Source: Pseudomonas putida
Lineage (GTDB): Bacteria > Pseudomonadota > Gammaproteobacteria > Pseudomonadales > Pseudomonadaceae
Length of the DNA stretch: 64,000 bases
NCBI RefSeq assembly: GCF_003228315.1
Contig: NZ_CP029693.1
Coordinates: forward strand, 6,110,501-6,174,500
Reading direction: 5' to 3'
The position numbers and the translations under genes were made by a program. A model generated the notes under the pieces. It ran no database searches. It was not told the DNA's origin and saw only the letters and a list, made by a program, of their open reading frames with translations. This document shows positions 52,306 to 61,388 of this stretch, piece by piece; the first letter of the stretch is position 1, and every line of letters begins with the position of its first letter.

Positions 52306-53487
52306 ATGCCAAAAACCAGTGCCACGCTGCTGATAATCGATGATGACGAAGTAGTGCGCGCGAGCCTCGCGGCCTATTTGGAAGACAGTGGTTTCAGCGT
52401 CTTGCAGGCCAGCAATGGCCAGCAGGGTCTTCAGGTATTCGAGCAAGACAAGCCCGACTTGGTCATCTGCGATCTGCGCATGCCGCAGATGGGTGGGCTC
52501 GAACTCATTCGCCAGGTGACCGAATTGTCGCCGCAAACACCGGTGATCGTGGTCTCGGGTGCCGGCGTGATGAACGACGCGGTCGAAGCGCTGCGCCTGG
52601 GTGCGGCGGATTACCTGATCAAGCCTCTCGAAGATCTGGCTGTGCTTGAGCATTCCGTGCGTCGAGCCCTGGATCGTGCGCGTCTGCTGGTGGAAAACCA
52701 GCGTTACCGCGAGAAGCTGGAAAAGGCCAACCGCGAGCTCGCCGCCAGCCTGAACCTGCTCCAGGAAGACCAGAATGCCGGTCGACAGGTGCAGATGAAC
52801 ATGCTGCCGGGCAGCCCGTGGGCCATCGACGATTTCAAGTTTGCTCACCAGATCATCCCGTCGCTGTATCTGTCGGGTGATTTCGTTGACTATTTCCGGG
52901 TCGACGAGCGCCGGGTTGCGTTCTATCTGGCGGACGTTTCCGGTCATGGCGCCTCTTCAGCCTTTGTTACCGTGCTGCTGAAGTTCATGACCACGCGGCT
53001 GTTGTTCGAGTCCAAGCGCAGCGGTACGTTGCCGGAATTCAAGCCTTCAGAGGTTCTTGGTCATATCAACCGGGGCCTGATCAGTTGTAAGCTGGGTAAA
53101 CACGTCACAATGGTCGGTGGAGTCATCGACGAGGAGACAGGTTTGTTGACCTATAGCATCGGCGGTCATTTGCCGTTGCCTGTGTTGTACACACCCGACA
53201 GTGTTCGTTATCTGGAAGGGCGTGGCTTGCCGGTGGGCCTCTTCAATGAAGCCACCTACGAAGACCACGTGCTGGAGCTGCCGCCGACGTTCAGCCTGAC
53301 GCTGATGTCTGATGGCATTCTGGACCTTTTGCCAGAACCCACACTCAAAGAAAAAGAAGCTGCGTTGCCCCAACGGGTCAAGGCAGCGGGCGGCAGCCTG
53401 GATGGCCTGCGGCAGGTTTTTGGATTGGCCACGCTAGGGGAGATGCCGGATGATATCGCCCTGTTGGTGTTGAGCAGGAATCTTTAA
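52306..53487 (+). CDS. rssB: RssB-type response regulator with PP2C phosphatase domain
   Basis: A 393-residue protein. An N-terminal receiver domain (about 5-120) has phospho-acceptor Asp56 (VICDLRMPQ) and Lys in YLIKPLEDL. A coiled-coil linker (about 130-165) leads to a PP2C/SpoIIE-like Ser/Thr phosphatase domain with metal-binding Asp residues in YLADVSGHGASSA and MSDGILDLL. It likely dephosphorylates the STAS partner encoded next, in a partner switch affecting sigma-factor control. The label RssB follows Pseudomonas usage; E. coli RssB lacks an active phosphatase. Confidence 0.88.
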   Translation: MPKTSATLLIIDDDEVVRASLAAYLEDSGFSVLQASNGQQGLQVFEQDKPDLVICDLRMPQMGGLELIRQVTELSPQTPVIVVSGAGVMNDAVEALRLGAADYLIKPLEDLAVLEHSVRRALDRARLLVENQRYREKLEKANRELAASLNLLQEDQNAGRQVQMNMLPGSPWAIDDFKFAHQIIPSLYLSGDFVDYFRVDERRVAFYLADVSGHGASSAFVTVLLKFMTTRLLFESKRSGTLPEFKPSEVLGHINRGLISCKLGKHVTMVGGVIDEETGLLTYSIGGHLPLPVLYTPDSVRYLEGRGLPVGLFNEATYEDHVLELPPTFSLTLMSDGILDLLPEPTLKEKEAALPQRVKAAGGSLDGLRQVFGLATLGEMPDDIALLVLSRNL

Positions 53488-53969
53488 TGAGTACCGGTAG
53501 AATCCAGTTCGCCGAGCAGGATGGCACCTTCGTCCTGAAGTTCGTCGGTGAAGTTCGCCTGACCCTGTGTTCGGCGTTGGATGCGACTATTGAGAAAATC
53601 TTCACCGCGATGAATTTCAACGCGATCGTGATCGATTTGACCGAAACCCGCAGCATCGACAGCACGACCCTGGGCCTTCTGGCCAAGTTGTCGATCCTGT
53701 CGAGGCAGAAAGTCGGCCTGCTGCCGACGGTCGTCACCACCCACGAAGACATCACCCGGCTGTTGCAGTCGATGGGCTTCGAGCAGGTGTTCAACATCGT
53801 CAACAAGCCAATTCCGTGCCCGGAATGCCTGGACGACCTGCCTGATCAGGACCAGTCCGAAGAGGTCGTGCGGATCAAGGTGCTGGAAGCGCACAAGATC
53901 CTCATGGGTCTGAACGATTCCAACCGGGAAGCGTTCCATGACCTGGTGAATGCGCTGGAGCGGCATTGA
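53487..53969 (+). CDS. rssC: STAS-domain anti-sigma factor antagonist RssC
   Basis: A 160-residue protein with one STAS domain (about 1-110). The likely phospho-site is Ser59 in RSIDSTTLGLL, the position phosphorylated in SpoIIAA-type antagonists. The C-terminal 50 residues are helical, with a CPECL motif. The start overlaps the rssB stop (TAATG), so the phosphatase and its substrate are translationally coupled. A strong terminator follows. Confidence 0.87.
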   Translation: MSTGRIQFAEQDGTFVLKFVGEVRLTLCSALDATIEKIFTAMNFNAIVIDLTETRSIDSTTLGLLAKLSILSRQKVGLLPTVVTTHEDITRLLQSMGFEQVFNIVNKPIPCPECLDDLPDQDQSEEVVRIKVLEAHKILMGLNDSNREAFHDLVNALERH

Positions 53970-53987
53970 TTTCATAACCGACCACGC

Positions 53988-54026
53988 AAAAAAAAAGGGC
54001 GAACCTGTGAGGGTTCGCCCTTTTTG
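53988..54026. terminator. Bidirectional terminator between rssC and tal
   Basis: Stem AAAGGGCGAACC/GGTTCGCCCTTT with a 6-nt loop, an A run on the left and a T run on the right, between converging rssC and tal. Confidence 0.9.
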
Positions 54027-54043
54027 CATTTCAGCCCCTCAGA

Positions 54044-54970
54044 TCACAGCTTGGCCTGCAGCAGTGCCTCAAGCTTCTCCTGATCCCGGGCAAACTGACG
54101 GATCCCTTCAGCCAGTTTCTCGGTCGCCATGGCGTCCTCGTTGGACAACCAGCGGAACTGCGCTTCGTTGAGGTTCAGACGCGCTTCGCCCGCGTGGCCC
54201 GGCGCCAGTTTGCGCTCGAGCTTGCCAGTGTCGGCAGCCAGTTTGTCGATCAGGTCCGGGCTGATGGTCAGGCGGTCGCAACCGGCCAGTTGCTCGATCT
54301 GGCTCAGGTTACGGAAGCTGGCACCCATCACCACGGTCTTGTAGTCGTTGGCCTTGTAGTAGTTGTAGATGCGCGTCACCGACTGCACGCCCGGATCGTC
54401 CGCACCGGTGTACTCGTTACCGGTGGCTTTCTTGTACCAGTCGTAGATGCGACCCACGAACGGCGAAATCAGGAACACGCCAGCGTCGGCACAGGCAGCG
54501 GCCTGGGCGAAGGAGAACAACAGGGTCAGGTTGGTCTGGATGCCTTCCTTTTCCAGGATCTCGGCGGCGCGGATGCCTTCCCAAGTCGAGGCGATCTTGA
54601 TCAGCACGCGGTCACGGCCAATGCCGGCTTTTTCGTACAACTCGATCAGACGGTGCGCACGCTTGAGGACAGCGTCAGTGTCGAACGACAGGCGCGCATC
54701 CACTTCAGTGGAGATGCGACCGGGAATCACCTTGAGGATTTCCTGCCCCACCGCGACGCCAAAACGGTCGCTGGCCAGACCGACATCACCCTTGCAGTCA
54801 CTGACACAGGCATTGAGCAGATCGGCATAGGCGGGGATGGCCGCAGCCTTGAGCAACAGGGAAGGGTTGGTGGTGGCATCCACCGGTTTAACGCGGGCGA
54901 TTGCTTCGAAGTCACCGGTGTCGGCAACCACGGTGGTGAATTGCTTGAGTTGTTCCAGCTTGGAAGTCAT
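54044..54970 (-). CDS. tal: Transaldolase
   Basis: A 308-residue class I aldolase of the TalB type that transfers dihydroxyacetone units in the non-oxidative pentose phosphate pathway. The Schiff-base Lys125 is in VLIKIASTWEG. Other signatures are DATTNPSLL near the N-terminus and SPFVGRIYDWYKK. The ATG at 54970 is chosen; a frame to 55033 adds a non-conserved leader. It converges with rssC. Confidence 0.95.
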   Translation of the reverse strand: MTSKLEQLKQFTTVVADTGDFEAIARVKPVDATTNPSLLLKAAAIPAYADLLNACVSDCKGDVGLASDRFGVAVGQEILKVIPGRISTEVDARLSFDTDAVLKRAHRLIELYEKAGIGRDRVLIKIASTWEGIRAAEILEKEGIQTNLTLLFSFAQAAACADAGVFLISPFVGRIYDWYKKATGNEYTGADDPGVQSVTRIYNYYKANDYKTVVMGASFRNLSQIEQLAGCDRLTISPDLIDKLAADTGKLERKLAPGHAGEARLNLNEAQFRWLSNEDAMATEKLAEGIRQFARDQEKLEALLQAKL

Positions 54971-55171
54971 GAGCGTGCTCTGTCCTATGGGTCTGATGAC
55001 ATTACCCGAGCGCTGACAGCCGCTCAAGGGCACATACGTGTATAGACGGTCCCGGCGGCAACATCCTGAAAACGGCTGTTTGAAAGGCGGGGCTCATATC
55101 GGTAATTAAGATCCCGAAACCGCTCGCAGGTTCAAATCAACTGACCGCCAGCCGCCTTAATGCCTTGGGTC

Positions 55172-56137
55172 CTATGGCGGATTCAACTCGCTCCTGACCG
55201 TCAGTTTGGCCGGTTTCGGTTGACCATCGGAGGTCAGCAACCCGAAGTTCTTCTCCCGATCGTCACTGCCCGAATCGCTGTTTTTCCATTCATATATCGA
55301 TGCCAGGGCAATGTTCTGCCTTTTCACGTCGGCAATGAACGCACCGATCTTGCTGGCCTGTCCGTCCGCGCCGCCATTGGACACCAGCGCCGACACGCCC
55401 CATTCACTGATGACCCCTGGAATATGGAAGTTCTGCGCAATGAAGGCCTGGGCATTGCTGATCTGCGTGCTGGTCATGCCATAGGGGTGATAGGAGACGG
55501 CACTCAGGCATTTGGGGTAGGCGCTGACGATCTTGTTCAGCGCCACCGTCGATGCAGAGCCGGCAGTGGGTGGCCGGGCGAAGCCAAAGCCGACCACTGG
55601 TGTTGCCGGCGGTTTCTGCTGCAGCGAATTGCACACCGCGCTCATGAAAGGAACAAACGTGGTGTCGAAACTCCCGGTGGGCCAGTAAGTACCCAGATCC
55701 GGCTCATTCCAGATCTCGATGGCCACCAGCTGCGATCCGTAGGATTTCTCCAGGCTCATTACCGAACCGGCGAAGTTTTCCCCGGCGGTAGTTAACTCAC
55801 CGGTATTGCCGGGCGCGGTGGTCAAGGCCTTGGTCGAACGCACTGTCAGCAATACCGGCAAGCCGGCGGATCGGGCGGCGGCAAAGGCATCGCTCACCTG
55901 CTTCTGATAGGCCGAACCACCCAGGCTGTTGGTCCAGACGCCAAAGCGCACGAACCCGAACCCCTGCGCCTTGATGTCCTCGGCGTCGGCGGGGGTGAAG
56001 TTCTGGATCTTGACCTGGACACCGATGGTCTTGTTGGCGGGCAGCGCTGCAAACAACTCGCTGGCGTGGGCCTGACCGGCCGCACCGAGTATCAGCAGGG
56101 CGGAAAGTGTCAGTGGTTTGAAATGTACCGAATTCAT
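55172..56137 (-). CDS. Secreted glycoside hydrolase of clan GH-A (GH5/GH39-like)
   Basis: A 321-residue exported protein with a signal peptide (MNSVHFKPLTLSALLILGAA, cleavage after AHA). The TIM-barrel family is indicated by acid/base Glu145 in IEIWNEPDLG and probable nucleophile Glu245 in VISEWG, with HPYG at 217-220. It is shorter than PslG (about 440 residues) and lacks extra modules. Its position, divergent from an exopolysaccharide operon, suggests it trims or releases that polymer. The start at 56137 follows GAGGAGAACAGAC. Confidence 0.8.
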   Translation of the reverse strand: MNSVHFKPLTLSALLILGAAGQAHASELFAALPANKTIGVQVKIQNFTPADAEDIKAQGFGFVRFGVWTNSLGGSAYQKQVSDAFAAARSAGLPVLLTVRSTKALTTAPGNTGELTTAGENFAGSVMSLEKSYGSQLVAIEIWNEPDLGTYWPTGSFDTTFVPFMSAVCNSLQQKPPATPVVGFGFARPPTAGSASTVALNKIVSAYPKCLSAVSYHPYGMTSTQISNAQAFIAQNFHIPGVISEWGVSALVSNGGADGQASKIGAFIADVKRQNIALASIYEWKNSDSGSDDREKNFGLLTSDGQPKPAKLTVRSELNPP

Positions 56138-56203
56138 GTCTGTTCTCCTCATGAGAAGTGACATCAGTCATTAGTTGTCCCGTTACTTTGAATTCGATGA
56201 TGG

Positions 56204-56254
56204 TTAAGGCCTTAAGTGCACGAATGTTATTTTTTGTCGGATAACTAACGTTAG
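56204..56254. promoter_or_regulatory. Two short palindromes in the divergent exopolysaccharide promoter region
   Basis: TTAAGGCCTTAA (56204-56215) and CTAACGTTAG (56245-56254) are perfect palindromes in the 291-bp AT-rich gap between the glycosidase and the phosphatase gene. Either could bind a regulator. No known consensus is claimed. Confidence 0.35.
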
Positions 56255-56365
56255 GAAACTGGCGTTATTTTTGGTCCGGCAATTCTGGTTGGGTGGCTTT
56301 CCGGGGCTGTGGTACTTAATGCACCTGTACTTGCAGGGTGAATCTATTTCTGAGTGCAGGAAGGT

Positions 56366-56391
56366 CTGGCGGGTTCATATAAATCCGCCAG
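56366..56391 (+). promoter_or_regulatory. Leader hairpin before the exopolysaccharide operon
   Basis: CTGGCGG/CCGCCAG stem, extendable to 10 bp with one G-T pair, closing CATATA. It lies 37 bp before the TTG start of the phosphatase gene. There is no T run and no ops/JUMPstart motif. Confidence 0.4.
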
Positions 56392-56428
56392 GCGCATTGG
56401 CCGATCGGCATTACACGGGAAAGTTACC

Positions 56429-56869
56429 TTGTTCAAAAAGATTCTTGTCGTTTGCGTGGGCAATATTTGCCGAAGTCCGACGGCAGAACTGTTGCTGCGC
56501 AACGCACTGACCACTTCATCGATCAGCGTGACCTCCGCCGGCCTGGCCGCCAGGGTCGGCGAAGCCATGGAGCCGTCTGCGCGGCAGGTCCTGGAGGATC
56601 GCGGGCACAGCGCCGAAGCCTTCAAGGCGCGGCAGATTACTTCTGACATCGTTAATGAGTCAGACCTGATTCTGGTCATGGAAAAAGAGCATGTAAAACA
56701 AGTGCTGAAGATTGCATCACACGCGCGGGGCAAGGTGTTTCTGCTCGGCAAATGGCAGAACGAACGAGAAATACAAGACCCTTATCGTCAAGGAAAAGCA
56801 GCGTTTATTCATGCCCATGCATTGATTGAAGATTCTGTTAGCTCATGGGCGCAGCGCCTCGGACATTGA
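56429..56869 (+). CDS. Low-molecular-weight protein-tyrosine phosphatase (Wzb/Etp-like)
   Basis: A 146-residue cytoplasmic phosphatase. The P-loop is Cys9-VGNIC-Arg15 (CX5R) at the N-terminus and the general-acid Asp lies in DPYRQGK near residue 116. It dephosphorylates the C-terminal tyrosines of the adjacent BY-kinase, cycling polymer length control. The start is TTG at 56429 with ACGGGAAAGTTACC before it; this gives the usual MFKKILVVCVGN. It is the first gene of the rightward exopolysaccharide operon. Confidence 0.88.
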   Translation: MFKKILVVCVGNICRSPTAELLLRNALTTSSISVTSAGLAARVGEAMEPSARQVLEDRGHSAEAFKARQITSDIVNESDLILVMEKEHVKQVLKIASHARGKVFLLGKWQNEREIQDPYRQGKAAFIHAHALIEDSVSSWAQRLGH

Positions 56870-56908
56870 TCAATATTCTTCAGACCCATGAATGGTAAGA
56901 ACAGACTT

Positions 56909-59137
56909 ATGCAGTTACCGTCAGTCATCAGCACCCGCGATAACGAGCAAGACAATATTGATCTTCTCGGTATATTCGGCACTTTAATTGACCAGAAATG
57001 GTTAATCGGCGCATTCACCGGTGCCTTCATGGCGACCGGTGTCGCCTATGCGATTTTGTCGACGCCGGTGTATCAGGCGAACGCACTGGTTCAGGTCGAA
57101 CCGAAAAAGAACGACATGCTCGGCTTTTCCGATCTGAGCAGCATGCTCGGTGGGCAATCGCCGTCGGTGACCGAGATCGGCATCATCAAGTCCCGCGCCA
57201 TCATCGGCAAAACCGTCGATGACCTGCGCCTGGACATCGACGTCACACCCAACTCTTTCCCTGTGATCGGCAGCTTTCTCGCTCGCCGTTTCCGTGGGGA
57301 TACCCCGCAGAGCGTCGCGGCGCCTCGCTTTGGCTTGAACAGCTACGCCTGGGGCGGTGAGCGACTGGAGTTCAACCGGCTCAACCTGCCCAATGAGTTG
57401 CTGGGCAAGAAGCTCACGCTGGTGGCCGGCGAGCAGCAACGTTTCCAGCTTTTCGATGACAACGACAACCTGCTGATCGAAGGCGTTGCCGGTAGTGCAT
57501 TTGCCCAGGACCGGGTCGAGGGGCTGATCTCCCAACTGCAGGCTAACCCTGGCACTCGCTTCGAAGTGGTGCGCAACCCGCGCATCGTGACCATCCAGAA
57601 CTACCAGGACGGGCTGGATATTTCCGAGCAGGGCAAGGAGTCCGGCATCATCCGCCTGGCCCTGGCCAGCACCGACGCGGCGGAAGCCGTGAGCATCCTC
57701 AATAAGATCTCGTCGCTGTATGTACAGCAGAACGTGCAACGCACGTCCGCCGAAGCGGCGCAGAGCCTGGACTTCCTGCAAGGCCAGCTGCCGCAGGTCA
57801 AGCGTGACCTGGCCAAGGCCAGCGAAGCCCTCAACGGCTACCAGACGCGCGGCAAGACGGTAAACATTTCCCTTGAAACCCAATCGGTGCTGGAACAGAT
57901 CGTCAGCCTGGACACGCGCATTTCCGAGCTGAAAATGCAGCAGGCCGAGTTGGACCGCAAATTCACCAAACAGCATCCGGCGTATCGCGCGCTGATGACC
58001 CAGATCGGCGAATTGACCCAGCAACAGAAGGCGCTGGAGAGCAAGTCCCAGAACCTGCCGTCGACGCAGCAGGAACTGCTGAACCTGACCCGCGATGTGG
58101 AAGTGGCGTCGCAGATCTACACCCAGTTGCTGAACAAGTCCCAGGAACTGGACATCGTCAGGGCAGGGGCGGTGGGCAATGCGCGGTTGATCGACACCGC
58201 GGATGTCGACATGACCAATCCGGTCAAGCCGCGCAAGGCGCTGATCGTGTTGATCGCGACCTTCCTTGGGGCGTTCCTCGGCGTGGCGCTGGTGCTGCTG
58301 CGCAAATCCCTGAGCCGCGGACTGGAAGGACCGGAAGCCATCGAACAACTGGGGCTGCCGGTCTATGCGTCGATTCCCTACAGCACGCTGCAACAGGAAG
58401 AAGACAGCAAGAAAGTCCGCGTGCGCAGTGAAGCCGAGAAGCAGGCCTATCTGTTGGCCTTGCGCAATCCGACGGATCTTTCCATCGAATCGATCCGCAG
58501 CCTGCGCACCTGCCTGCACTTCGCGGCGCTGGATTCGACCAACAACCGCATCATGATTTCCGGTCCCAGTCCTCAGGTCGGTAAAACCTTCGTTTCCTCA
58601 AACCTCGCCGCCGTCATGGCGCAAAGCGGACAGCGGGTGGTGTTGATCGATGCCGACATGCGCAAGGGACATCTGCACAAGACCCTGAATACGCCAATCA
58701 ACAATGGCCTGTCGGACCTGCTGGTCAAGCGCTGCACCATCGACCAGGCGATCAATACCGTCGAAGTCGAGAACCTGCATTTCATCAGTCGTGGACAGGT
58801 CCCGCCCAATCCGTCGGAGCTGTTGATGCACGCCAACTTCCGCGAGCTGATGGCCGAACTCAGTGAGCGCTATGACGTGGTGATCATCGACACGCCGCCA
58901 CTGCTGGCGGTGACGGATGCCGCGATCGTCGGCCGTGAAGCAGGGATCAGTCTGATCGTCACCCGCTTCGCGGTGAACCCCGCCAAAGAGATCGAACTGA
59001 CCATTCGACGTTTTGCCCAGAACGGCATCGAGTTGAAGGGCGCCGTGTTCAACGGCGTCGAGAAGCGTGCCGCCAGTTACTACGGCAACGGTGGCTACGG
59101 CTATTACAGCTACGAATACGCGTCGGACAAATCCTGA
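56909..59137 (+). CDS. Polysaccharide co-polymerase / tyrosine autokinase (Wzc-like)
   Basis: A 742-residue inner-membrane protein. A Wzz domain with a first membrane segment (about residues 25-50) and a second (about 440-460) flanks a periplasmic coiled-coil region. The cytoplasmic BY-kinase has Walker A GPSPQVGKTF, Walker A' VLIDADMRKG and Walker B VVIIDTPP. A tyrosine cluster ends the protein (ASYYGNGGYGYYSYEYASD). It controls chain length and assembly of Wzy-type polysaccharides. I chose the ATG at 56909; 56888 is an in-frame alternative. Confidence 0.9.
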   Translation: MQLPSVISTRDNEQDNIDLLGIFGTLIDQKWLIGAFTGAFMATGVAYAILSTPVYQANALVQVEPKKNDMLGFSDLSSMLGGQSPSVTEIGIIKSRAIIGKTVDDLRLDIDVTPNSFPVIGSFLARRFRGDTPQSVAAPRFGLNSYAWGGERLEFNRLNLPNELLGKKLTLVAGEQQRFQLFDDNDNLLIEGVAGSAFAQDRVEGLISQLQANPGTRFEVVRNPRIVTIQNYQDGLDISEQGKESGIIRLALASTDAAEAVSILNKISSLYVQQNVQRTSAEAAQSLDFLQGQLPQVKRDLAKASEALNGYQTRGKTVNISLETQSVLEQIVSLDTRISELKMQQAELDRKFTKQHPAYRALMTQIGELTQQQKALESKSQNLPSTQQELLNLTRDVEVASQIYTQLLNKSQELDIVRAGAVGNARLIDTADVDMTNPVKPRKALIVLIATFLGAFLGVALVLLRKSLSRGLEGPEAIEQLGLPVYASIPYSTLQQEEDSKKVRVRSEAEKQAYLLALRNPTDLSIESIRSLRTCLHFAALDSTNNRIMISGPSPQVGKTFVSSNLAAVMAQSGQRVVLIDADMRKGHLHKTLNTPINNGLSDLLVKRCTIDQAINTVEVENLHFISRGQVPPNPSELLMHANFRELMAELSERYDVVIIDTPPLLAVTDAAIVGREAGISLIVTRFAVNPAKEIELTIRRFAQNGIELKGAVFNGVEKRAASYYGNGGYGYYSYEYASDKS

Positions 59138-59178
59138 GTGTCAGCGACTGTCTTTACATGCATGGAAGTGGGTGGGTT

Positions 59179-60261
59179 GTGAAAAAAATACTGCACGTAG
59201 CCGAAACGATAAAAGGTGGTGTCGCCACGGTTATCCGCACGATATCGGCCCCGCCGGAAGGCGATGCATCGAACTATGAACTGATCTATCTGATCCCGTA
59301 CGACCAGCGCAAGGAGTTGCATGGCATCGATGAGCAGCAGATCAGAACCTTCGATCGGACCCGGCGGGATGTGCTGTCGCTGCTGCGCTTTGCCTGGCAA
59401 CTGGCCCGGGTGGTGCTCAAGGAAAAACCCCAGGTGGTGCATTTGCACAGCACCTTTTCCGGGGTGATCGGCCGTTGCGTGTGCCTGGTCCTGCGGCCTT
59501 GGCGCGCACCGAAAATCGTCTATTGCCCCCACGCCTTTTCGTTCCTGATGGAAAGCTCGCCGGCCAAGCAGAAGGTCTATTCGCTGATTGAGCGCGTGTT
59601 GCAGAAGGTCACGGACGTGATCATCTGCGTCAGCCAGTACGAGATGGACAAGGCCGCGGCGTTCGGTATCGATCGCCATCGCATGAAGCTCATCTACAAC
59701 GGCATTCATCACAAGGACGAGCAGCAGAAGGTCGATGAACAGAAGCCGATTCATCTGCTGTTTGTGGGGCGGCTGGACTACCAGAAAGGTTTTGATGTGT
59801 TGCTCAAGGCCTACGCCAAGGTTCAGCGCAGCGATTTGAAACTGACGGTGGTGGGCAGTGCGGTCAACGAGGAATTCGTCGAGCGGCCTGAGATGGACTC
59901 GGTGGAATACCTGCCCTGGGTCACGCCGACGGAGGTCAATGCGCTGTACCAGAAGGCCGATGCCCTGATTGTCCCCAGTCGCTGGGAAGGCTTCGCCATG
60001 GTGCCTCTGGAAGGCATGGCCATGGGGCTGCCGGTGATTGCCAGCGATTGCACCTCGTTGCCGGAGTTGGTCAGCCATGGGGTGACGGGCTACGTGTTCC
60101 CCACCGGCGATCATCAGGCACTGGCCGATGTGCTGGTGAACATTCAGAAGCCCAAGTTGCAGGGCCTTGGCGCCGAAGGCCGCAAGACCGTCCGCGAGCG
60201 TTTCAGTGCCGCGTTGATGATCCGGCAAACCTATGACGTGTACTCCGCTCAAACCTATTAA
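59179..60261 (+). CDS. Glycosyltransferase family 4
   Basis: A 360-residue GT-B fold transferase. The N-terminal acceptor domain opens with KKILHVAETIKGGVATVIR and contains a GxxGR-like turn near VIGRCVCLVL. The C-terminal donor domain has LLFVGRLDYQKGFDVLL and the GT4 EX7E motif in WEGFAMVPLEGMAMGLPVIASD. It probably adds one sugar to a lipid-linked repeat unit in the cytoplasm. The start is GTG at 59179, giving a conserved N-terminus; an ATG 21 bp upstream is possible. Confidence 0.88.
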   Translation: MKKILHVAETIKGGVATVIRTISAPPEGDASNYELIYLIPYDQRKELHGIDEQQIRTFDRTRRDVLSLLRFAWQLARVVLKEKPQVVHLHSTFSGVIGRCVCLVLRPWRAPKIVYCPHAFSFLMESSPAKQKVYSLIERVLQKVTDVIICVSQYEMDKAAAFGIDRHRMKLIYNGIHHKDEQQKVDEQKPIHLLFVGRLDYQKGFDVLLKAYAKVQRSDLKLTVVGSAVNEEFVERPEMDSVEYLPWVTPTEVNALYQKADALIVPSRWEGFAMVPLEGMAMGLPVIASDCTSLPELVSHGVTGYVFPTGDHQALADVLVNIQKPKLQGLGAEGRKTVRERFSAALMIRQTYDVYSAQTY

Positions 60262-60275
60262 GTAGACAACAGCTC

Positions 60276-61388
60276 ATGAACGTAACGATTTTGCATGGCT
60301 ACAGCGCATCCAACTCCGGCGACGGCCTGCTCGTGGATCTGGCCATTGCCCTGGTGCAACGCAATTTTGGTGAAGACACCACGATCAACGTCGTGGCCTC
60401 GGACCCCGAGTCATTCAGTTACTTGCCCCACCCGTGTCATGACGCGCCGGTGATGGCGGCCAAGGGATTGGGACGGATCAAACAGGCGGTGTTCCTCAAC
60501 CAGTCGTACGCGGGACTGGCGGATCTGCTCAAGAGCACTGACTTGATCGTCGGGGTCGGTGGCGGCTACATGCGCTCCAAAAGCGCCTTCGAACATATCA
60601 AGTTGAAACTGGGGCATGCCAAGCAATTGGAAACGGCGATCCTCAGCAAGGTCCCGTCGGTTTACCTGCCGCAAAGCATCGGCCCGTTCCATGGCCAGGG
60701 CCGCCAGATCGTCGAGCATTACGCCAGTGCCGACGCGGTATTCGTGCGGGATAACCGCTCTTCGGCGATGTTCCAGGCTTATGAAAACGTCTATCGCGCG
60801 CCCGACCTGGCAGTCCAGGCGCTGGCCGCGAAAATCCTCATGCAGCCCAAGTTCACCCGCTGTGCGTCGTCGCCTGCGGTGGTGTGCGTGGTGCTGCGCA
60901 AGCCGCCGGAGTGGAGCAAGGAGAAGAAGGTCGCCTACGTGGCCAACCTCAAGCTGCTGCTGCAGCGGCTGAAGAACAAGAGCAAGGTGGTTTGCGCGGT
61001 GCAGGCCGCCGTGCGGGGCAACGACGACGGTGCGTTTTATCGGGAGCTGGGCATTACCGAAGACTTGCTGCCGTTGAAGGCGGCCCTGGCCAAACATCAA
61101 CCGGACCTGGTGATTTCCGTCAGGTTGCACGGCGCTATCGAATCGCTGCTGGCGGGTGTCCCGGCGTTCCATATCAGCTATGAGCGCAAAGGCTTTGGCG
61201 CCTATCAGGACATGGGCGTGGAAGACTGGGTGATCAACGGCGGCGACATCGATGTCGACACCATCATCAACACGGTCTACGCGCCGAACGCTTTGTCCGG
61301 TTTTGGCAAGCGCCTGACCGACACCTGCCGCGAGATCGAAGCCAAGTCAGTGATGATGGACGACATCATCAAGGGAATCGTTCGATGA
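60276..61388 (+). CDS. Polysaccharide pyruvyltransferase family protein
   Basis: A 370-residue cytoplasmic protein of the PS_pyruv_trans (CsaB/WcaK) family. Motifs include an N-terminal HGYSASNSGDGLLVD, GVGGGYMRSK, the family hallmark YLPQSIGPF (about residues 128-136) and a late SVRLHGAIESLLAGVPAF. Such enzymes transfer enolpyruvate from PEP to sugars as 4,6-ketals, giving an acidic polymer. It lies 14 bp after the glycosyltransferase and overlaps the flippase start (ATGA). Confidence 0.88.
   Translation: MNVTILHGYSASNSGDGLLVDLAIALVQRNFGEDTTINVVASDPESFSYLPHPCHDAPVMAAKGLGRIKQAVFLNQSYAGLADLLKSTDLIVGVGGGYMRSKSAFEHIKLKLGHAKQLETAILSKVPSVYLPQSIGPFHGQGRQIVEHYASADAVFVRDNRSSAMFQAYENVYRAPDLAVQALAAKILMQPKFTRCASSPAVVCVVLRKPPEWSKEKKVAYVANLKLLLQRLKNKSKVVCAVQAAVRGNDDGAFYRELGITEDLLPLKAALAKHQPDLVISVRLHGAIESLLAGVPAFHISYERKGFGAYQDMGVEDWVINGGDIDVDTIINTVYAPNALSGFGKRLTDTCREIEAKSVMMDDIIKGIVR

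Noticed and set aside
56230..56300. Possible RpoN promoter (TGGC ... TTGGT) before the polysaccharide operon
   Set aside because: The -12 GC is not matched and the spacing is imprecise, so it is too weak to report.
57002..58519. Minus-strand frame opposite the tyrosine kinase gene
   Set aside because: The kinase has Walker motifs and a Tyr tail; the antisense frame is Gln/Arg/His-rich and unsupported.
59110..60252. Minus-strand frame opposite the GT4 gene
   Set aside because: The glycosyltransferase motifs are clear on the plus strand.
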